NCBI GenBank assembly: GCA_910576785.1 | Contig: CAJTJG010000006.1 | Location: 62,001 to 126,000, forward strand | Direction of reading: 5' to 3' | From: an uncultured Duncaniella sp. | GTDB taxonomy: Bacteria > Bacteroidota > Bacteroidia > Bacteroidales > Muribaculaceae | DNA length: 64,000 bases | Shown here: positions 60,239 through 64,000 of the stretch, one piece after another | How the letters are laid out: the number at the start of each line of letters is the position of its first letter | Position numbering within the stretch: position 1 is the first letter of the stretch | Translations under genes and position numbers: made by a program | Notes under the pieces: generated by a model | The model's database searches: none | Told to the model about the DNA's origin: nothing | The model's input: only the letters and a program-made list of their open reading frames with translations

Positions 60239-60246
60239 TAACTTTG
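60239..60246 (+). promoter_or_regulatory. Promoter -7 element of the hxlR gene
   Basis: TAACTTTG lies 26 bases before the ATG. The expected -33 position falls at the right end of the operator palindrome, so regulator binding should block it. Confidence 0.6.
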
Positions 60247-60272
60247 CACATCAATAAAAATGACATAACGCA

Positions 60273-60629
60273 ATGGGATACGAGAAAAAGATACCAGTTG
60301 ATCTTGACTGTCCGCTAAGATTGACAATGAGCCTTATAGAGTCGAAATGGAAATCATGCATACTTGACGAGTTGCGCTCGGGCGAGGCAATGCGTCCGAG
60401 CGAGATACACAAACAGCTGCCGGAGGCCGCTCCGCGGGTACTCGACATTCAACTTAAGGAGATGGTGGAGGACGGTCTCGTTGTCAAGAAAATATATCCG
60501 GAACTACCGCCACGCTCAGAATACCGTATAACAGACCTCGGCAAGTCACTTACCCCGATTATCGATGCGATGATGAGATGGGGAGAGGAGCACTTCGACC
60601 TCTTTGAAAGAAAATATGGCAAGAAATAA
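60273..60629 (+). CDS. HxlR-family transcriptional regulator
   Basis: The 118-residue winged-helix regulator has the HxlR pattern: CPLRLTMSLIESKWKSCILDEL, MRPSEIHKQLPEAAPRVLDIQLKEM and a wing at PPRSEYRITDLGKSL. Family members often carry a redox- or electrophile-sensing cysteine near the N-terminus; Cys13 is a candidate. It faces the NTF2/flavodoxin pair and is followed at once by the ABM-domain gene. Confidence 0.92.
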   Translation: MGYEKKIPVDLDCPLRLTMSLIESKWKSCILDELRSGEAMRPSEIHKQLPEAAPRVLDIQLKEMVEDGLVVKKIYPELPPRSEYRITDLGKSLTPIIDAMMRWGEEHFDLFERKYGKK

Positions 60630-60630
60630 C

Positions 60631-61077
60631 ATGAGATCTCTATTCCTGATGGCGGTGATGATGTCTACCGCATGCGGACAGGTATGCACTGACAGTGACA
60701 ATAGAACAACCAATGCAGAAGTAATGGACGCCGAAAAACTACCCATGGCCGAAGACGGAATAGTGCGTCTGTCAAAGATACAGGTCTATCCGGAGTATTT
60801 GCAGAAGTATCTTGAATATGCCATTGAGGTTGGCGAGATATCACTGCAAACCGAACCCGGAGTTCTGACAATGTATGCCATACAGGACAAAGCAGACTCA
60901 TGCCACATCACGATTCTTGAGTCATATTCCTCGCAGGAAGCCTACAGACAGCACATAGCATCAAAGCATTTTCAGAAATACAAGCAAGGGACACTGCACA
61001 TGGTGAAAGATCTGGAACTATGCGACCAATCACCACTGAACCCGCGCAGCAAAATCACCAATGCAATATGTGAATAG
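60631..61077 (+). CDS. Lipoprotein with antibiotic-biosynthesis-monooxygenase (ABM) domain
   Basis: The protein (148 residues from 60631) has a lipoprotein signal (MSTAC, Cys15) and an ABM dimeric alpha/beta-barrel domain: VRLSKIQVYPEYLQKYLEYA, TEPGVLTMYAIQDKAD and HIASKHFQKYK. Such proteins include quinol monooxygenases. It starts one base after the hxlR stop; an alternative ATG at 60616 overlaps hxlR. It may belong to the same stress response as the HxlR-controlled flavodoxin. Confidence 0.8.
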   Translation: MRSLFLMAVMMSTACGQVCTDSDNRTTNAEVMDAEKLPMAEDGIVRLSKIQVYPEYLQKYLEYAIEVGEISLQTEPGVLTMYAIQDKADSCHITILESYSSQEAYRQHIASKHFQKYKQGTLHMVKDLELCDQSPLNPRSKITNAICE

Positions 61078-61088
61078 CATATGCGCTG

Positions 61089-61724
61089 CTATTTAATGTC
61101 GGGTATCAGTGTAAAGTCATCAATCATGAAATCGGGAGCTGCTTTCTGAAGTGAGGGCATGGAACCGTTGCCATATGTCACGGCACATGTCCTGCATCCT
61201 GCGGCATTGCCCATCATTATGTCGACATCCGCATCGCCAACTACTAAGGTGTCGTCGGCATTCCAGCCAAGGGCACGGAGTACTGTCAGTACAGGTTCCG
61301 GATCGGGTTTACCGTGGGTGACGCTATCGGCACCTACCACCATGGCAAACCAGTCTCTGATACCGAGTCCGTCCAGATAGTCGGTCAATGATGCCATGCG
61401 GCGGCTTGAAGCGATGGCAAGCCCGGCCCCACCGGCGCGGAGCTGACTGAGCGTCGACAAGACTCCCGGGAAGGTCTGCTCGTGTGAATCCTTTTTCAGC
61501 AAGTCGTAATTGGCCCGGAAAACTCTTGCAAACTCCTTATTGGAGATCTCAAGATCGGGATAGAGATACTTTCCGGCCTCGTCAGTGCGGATACCGATTA
61601 TAGACCGGCACTCAACATCTGTCTTCAATGGCAGCCCCATCTCCCGGATAGTAGCCTTGATGGTGGAGAGTATGACACCTGATGTATCCATCAATGTGCC
61701 ATCAAAATCAAATATATAGTTCAT
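61089..61724 (-). CDS. HAD-family phosphatase, phosphoglycolate-phosphatase-like
   Basis: The 211-residue HAD hydrolase has motif I FDFDGTLMDT (about 4-13), motif II ASSR near 105, and motif III/IV region HGKPDPE with GDADVDIMMG (about 168-177). It resembles Gph-type phosphatases acting on small phosphoesters. The exact substrate cannot be told. It is convergent with the ABM gene, 11 bases away, and follows the AlaX-like gene by 39 bases. Confidence 0.88.
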   Translation of the reverse strand: MNYIFDFDGTLMDTSGVILSTIKATIREMGLPLKTDVECRSIIGIRTDEAGKYLYPDLEISNKEFARVFRANYDLLKKDSHEQTFPGVLSTLSQLRAGGAGLAIASSRRMASLTDYLDGLGIRDWFAMVVGADSVTHGKPDPEPVLTVLRALGWNADDTLVVGDADVDIMMGNAAGCRTCAVTYGNGSMPSLQKAAPDFMIDDFTLIPDIK

Positions 61725-61763
61725 CGCGCGGGTAATTAATCCGTATGATATGCTGTCGACCCG

Positions 61764-62225
61764 TCAGCCAAGCTTGAATACAATGCGCTGCACTCCATCC
61801 TGCCAACGGGCACTGGTGATGCGGAATGTTCCTATCTCGCCTGTACGCCCCACATGACTGCCGGCACACAGACACTGGTCATAAGTGCCTATATGAACTA
61901 CTCTGAGCGTATCGGATGCACCATCCGGGAGCCGGCTCATGTCAAATCTGTCCATTGCCTCTGCCTGAGTGATGTATTCCTCGGTCACCGCCACATTCTC
62001 ACCTATCACACCGTTGATGTAGCTCTCCAGCGATCTAAGCTCCTCATCGGACAGTCCGGCCGGTAAATGATAGTCGAGCTTTGATTTCTTACGTTCGATG
62101 TGCGCGCTGAAGGCACGGCCATGGCCATACCGCCGGGCCATCTCTCCGTTGAGCAGATGTTCGGCAGTATGCATCGGGGGATATTCCTGCTTATTGTGTC
62201 CGTTTATCACCGGTGGTGTATCCAT
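61764..62225 (-). CDS. AlaX-like alanyl-tRNA editing protein
   Basis: The 153-residue protein corresponds to the second additional domain of class II Ala/Thr tRNA synthetases. It has the zinc motifs HTAEHLL (about 19-25) and CLCAGSHV (about 118-125). It would remove serine or glycine from mischarged tRNA-Ala. It lacks the N-terminal glycine-rich domain of larger AlaX forms. It is probably cotranscribed with the HAD gene. Confidence 0.85.
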   Translation of the reverse strand: MDTPPVINGHNKQEYPPMHTAEHLLNGEMARRYGHGRAFSAHIERKKSKLDYHLPAGLSDEELRSLESYINGVIGENVAVTEEYITQAEAMDRFDMSRLPDGASDTLRVVHIGTYDQCLCAGSHVGRTGEIGTFRITSARWQDGVQRIVFKLG

Positions 62226-62360
62226 AGGGTATTTTTTTAGTATTTAAGAAATAAAAAGCATCATTTCTACAGAAATAGTGCTCATGTGGAGAGCATACTA
62301 CCAAAAGAGAAGAGGTCGCAAAATAGGTCTACGCCACCTCACTTTTTATATCCTGTAATT

Positions 62361-62513
62361 ATGCCTATCGTACGTTTCAAGCCAGCAGCTATTTATAACG
62401 AAATTTATACTAAAGTTAATTTCCTGTACGGCGGGATGCCCCGCAACGATCTCATGCCCGGCTTTGAGATACCGTTTTCAGCATATAAAAACACTCTAAA
62501 TAAACTCGTTTAA
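62361..62513 (+). CDS. Doubtful small ORF
   Basis: A 50-codon frame (MPIVRFKPAAIYNEIY to the stop at 62513) lies in the 318-base gap between the AlaX-like gene and tRNA-Arg. It has no recognisable domain or promoter, and its last 23 bases overlap the tRNA-Arg terminator. It could be a small protein or chance. I see nothing else in 62226-62360. Confidence 0.3.
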   Translation: MPIVRFKPAAIYNEIYTKVNFLYGGMPRNDLMPGFEIPFSAYKNTLNKLV

Positions 62514-62531
62514 TCAGCTTATTCAGAGTGT
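62491..62531 (-). terminator. Terminator of tRNA-Arg
   Basis: A 13-bp stem (62491-62503 with 62519-62531, one mismatch) lies 13 bases after the tRNA on the minus strand and is followed there by TTTTTATA. Confidence 0.75.
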
Positions 62532-62543
62532 ATTATTCATCTG

Positions 62544-62617
62544 TGATCCGGCCGCGATTCGAACGCGGGACCGTCTGCTTAGAAGGCAGATGCTCTATCC
62601 AGCTGAGCTACCGGACC
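62544..62617 (-). tRNA. tRNA-Arg (anticodon TCT)
   Basis: Read on the minus strand, the cloverleaf has acceptor GGTCCGG/CCGGATC (one G-T pair), D-arm gctc/gagc, anticodon stem tctgc/gcaga with loop cttctaa and anticodon TCT, and T-arm ccgcg-ttcgaat-cgcgg. The discriminator is A and CCA is not encoded. It reads AGA codons, and also AGG by wobble. Confidence 0.95.
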
Positions 62618-62680
62618 TTTTTTGTTATTAAAATGTGGGGAGGGAGGAGATGAATAACCCCGTATGGGTCTTTCGTGGTG

Positions 62681-62711
62681 CAAAGTTAGAAATTTATTTG
62701 CTATTTGCAAA
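62681..62711 (-). promoter_or_regulatory. tRNA-Arg promoter
   Basis: On the minus strand, TTTG (62708-62711), 19 bases, then TAACTTTG (62681-62688), about 63 bases before the tRNA. It is a near-ideal Bacteroidota promoter. Confidence 0.78.
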
Positions 62712-62762
62712 AGTTTCTTGATGAGTTTTCAACATTTTAACACGTTTTGTCATGTATAATCG

Positions 62763-62792
62763 TTGCTTTTCCGATATTTTTTGGTTACTTTG
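62763..62792 (+). promoter_or_regulatory. parA promoter
   Basis: TTG (62763-62765), 19 bases, then TTACTTTG (62785-62792; one mismatch to TAnnTTTG), about 70 bases before the parA start. Confidence 0.6.
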
Positions 62793-62863
62793 CGCTCTGA
62801 AATGCCGGATATACATCTATCAACACAGATAGTTGCCAACCGGCACCTGTTCAATTGCATAGT

Positions 62864-63631
62864 ATGGGCAAAATCATTGCGATAGCTAACCAAAAAGGTG
62901 GCGTCGGAAAGACCACCACCACCATAAATCTGGCCGCCTCTCTGGCCGGAGAGGGCAAACGGACTCTGATCATCGACGCTGACCCCCAGGCCAACGCCAC
63001 ATCCGGTTATGGCATAGATCCAAAGACGATGCCATCGTCGATATATGAGTGTCTTGTCGATGATTATCCCATGGAGGGATCACAGGTGGCCACATGCTGC
63101 GAGGGGCTTGACCTCGTTGGCTCGCGCATAGATCTCGCCGGGGCCGAGATAGAACTGATCAACCGTCCGTCGCGCGAGAATGTACTCAAGAGGGCAATCG
63201 CACCACTGAAGGACAAGTACGATTTCATACTCATCGACTGCTCTCCATCGCTCGGACTCATCACGGTCAATGCCCTTACGGCGGCTGACTCTGTGATAAT
63301 ACCTGTCCAGGCCGAATATTTCGCGCTCGAGGGGATCACAAAACTTCTCAACACGATACGTATCATAAAGTCCAAGCTTAATCCTCAGCTTGATATCGAA
63401 GGCTTTCTGCTGACGATGTATGATGCCCGTCTGAGGTTGGCCAATCAGATTTATGATGAGCTCAAGGGGCATTTCGGCACAATGGTCTTCGATACGGTCA
63501 TTCCCCGCAACATCCGTCTGAGCGAAGCGCCGAGCCATGGACTTCCCGTATTGCTCTACGATCCTCTGTCGAGAGGTGCAACGTCGCATACTGCCCTTGC
63601 CAAAGAACTCATAGCCAAAAATTCATTGTAA
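62864..63631 (+). CDS. parA: Chromosome-partitioning ATPase ParA/Soj
   Basis: The 255-residue ATPase has the deviant Walker A KGGVGKTTTTIN (about residues 11-22), DADPQANATSG and IDCSPSLGLITVNAL, as in Soj/ParA proteins that move origin regions on the nucleoid. I use ATG 64 bases past 62800 (62864), because MGKIIAIANQ is the usual beginning. parB follows after 6 bases. ParA/ParB pairs usually lie near the replication origin. Confidence 0.95.
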   Translation: MGKIIAIANQKGGVGKTTTTINLAASLAGEGKRTLIIDADPQANATSGYGIDPKTMPSSIYECLVDDYPMEGSQVATCCEGLDLVGSRIDLAGAEIELINRPSRENVLKRAIAPLKDKYDFILIDCSPSLGLITVNALTAADSVIIPVQAEYFALEGITKLLNTIRIIKSKLNPQLDIEGFLLTMYDARLRLANQIYDELKGHFGTMVFDTVIPRNIRLSEAPSHGLPVLLYDPLSRGATSHTALAKELIAKNSL

Positions 63632-63637
63632 TCCATC

Positions 63638-64000
63638 ATGGCACTTCCAAAACGTCCCGCCTTGGGCCGCGGTCTTGACTCGCTGATAGCGATGGACGAC
63701 ACTCCTGCCCGCGATGCCTCGGCTATTAATGAGATAGAGATCTCACGGATCTCCCCTAACCCAGAGCAACCCCGTACGGATTTTGACGAGGAAGCTCTTT
63801 CCGAACTTGCCCGTTCCATAGTGGAGCTCGGTATCATCCAACCGCTGTCACTGCGTAAGACGGGACCCGACTCCTATCAGATCATAGCCGGCGAGAGGCG
63901 CTACAGAGCTGCAAAACTGGCAGGTCTGAGTTCTGTGCCAGCCTATATACGCACGGCCAACGACAGCGAGCTCACCGAGATGGCTCTTATCGAGAACATA
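63638..64000 (+). CDS. parB: Chromosome-partitioning protein ParB (partial)
   Basis: The first 121 codons are present and the frame continues past the right edge. An N-terminal LGRGLDSLIA segment (ParA-interacting) is followed by the ParB/Spo0J domain start: ISPNPEQPRTDF, ELARSIVELGIIQPLSL and the CTP-binding IIAGERRYRAAKLAG. It binds parS centromere-like sites. I did not see a parS-like palindrome near this locus. Confidence 0.95.
   Translation, partial: MALPKRPALGRGLDSLIAMDDTPARDASAINEIEISRISPNPEQPRTDFDEEALSELARSIVELGIIQPLSLRKTGPDSYQIIAGERRYRAAKLAGLSSVPAYIRTANDSELTEMALIENI

Noticed and set aside
62619..62863. Origin of replication or parS site near parAB
   Set aside because: No DnaA-box cluster and no parS-like palindrome (GTTTCACGTGAAAC type) is seen; the gap holds two promoters.

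Overview
The window looks like chromosomal DNA from a gut-type member of the Bacteroidales, most likely near the family Muribaculaceae. The order-level call rests on three things. Promoters are of the Bacteroidota type (TTG or TTTG, 19-20 bases, then TAnnTTTG). Ribosome-binding sites are weak or absent. Many genes belong to families typical of the phylum: lipoprotein TamL with TamB, PorT-like barrels, DUF5606, DUF1599, the DoxX-type BT_3928 family, long class III fructose bisphosphatase and a long NusB. The family-level placement is inference. The DNA is moderately GC-rich and densely coded. I see no prophage, insertion sequence, CRISPR array or rRNA operon.

Layout. 1-2.5 kb: ffh and folD, closed by a 27-bp perfect hairpin. 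2.5-13.8 kb (minus strand): tamB-tamL, a small winged-helix gene, a GH13 amylase lipoprotein, cdsA, lptB and udk. 13.9-19.5 kb (plus): an apparent operon of nfnA, nfnB, an exported PD40-like protein, floA and a PHP phosphatase. 19.5-27.1 kb: nitrogen assimilation (amtB, gltB, gltD). 27.2-29.2 kb: a small acidic lipoprotein, a porin-like barrel and tRNA-Pro. 29.3-33 kb: a hypothetical gene, a minus-strand operon of DUF5606, hemerythrin and LuxR-type proteins, and a MATE exporter. 33-41.5 kb: rplU-rpmA, fbp, a long nusB, yajC, ybbR, coaE and a LysM/receptor-like protein. 41.5-49.4 kb: a PorT-like barrel, nhaA, DoxX-type and DUF1599 genes, a TPR protein and gyrA. 49.5-57.7 kb: an esterase and a uronate-catabolic gene set. 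57.7-62.6 kb: small accessory genes, including an HxlR regulator with a clear palindromic operator facing a flavodoxin/NTF2 gene pair, and tRNA-Arg. 62.8-64 kb: parA and the start of parB.

The most interesting region is 50.8-57.7 kb. A strong promoter precedes kduD, an orphan PTS galactitol-type IIC gene, kduI, a second nfnAB pair and kdgK, and a 28-bp hairpin closes the block. KduI carries an N-terminal signal peptide, which suggests the isomerase acts in the periplasm. The IIC protein has no IIA or IIB partner beside it. I infer a route in which the unsaturated-uronate product is isomerised outside the inner membrane, imported by the IIC-like permease, reduced by KduD and phosphorylated by KdgK, with Nfn adjusting the nicotinamide pools. 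A second notable point is that NusB appears to contain an internal duplication of its Bacteroidota-specific N-terminal region.
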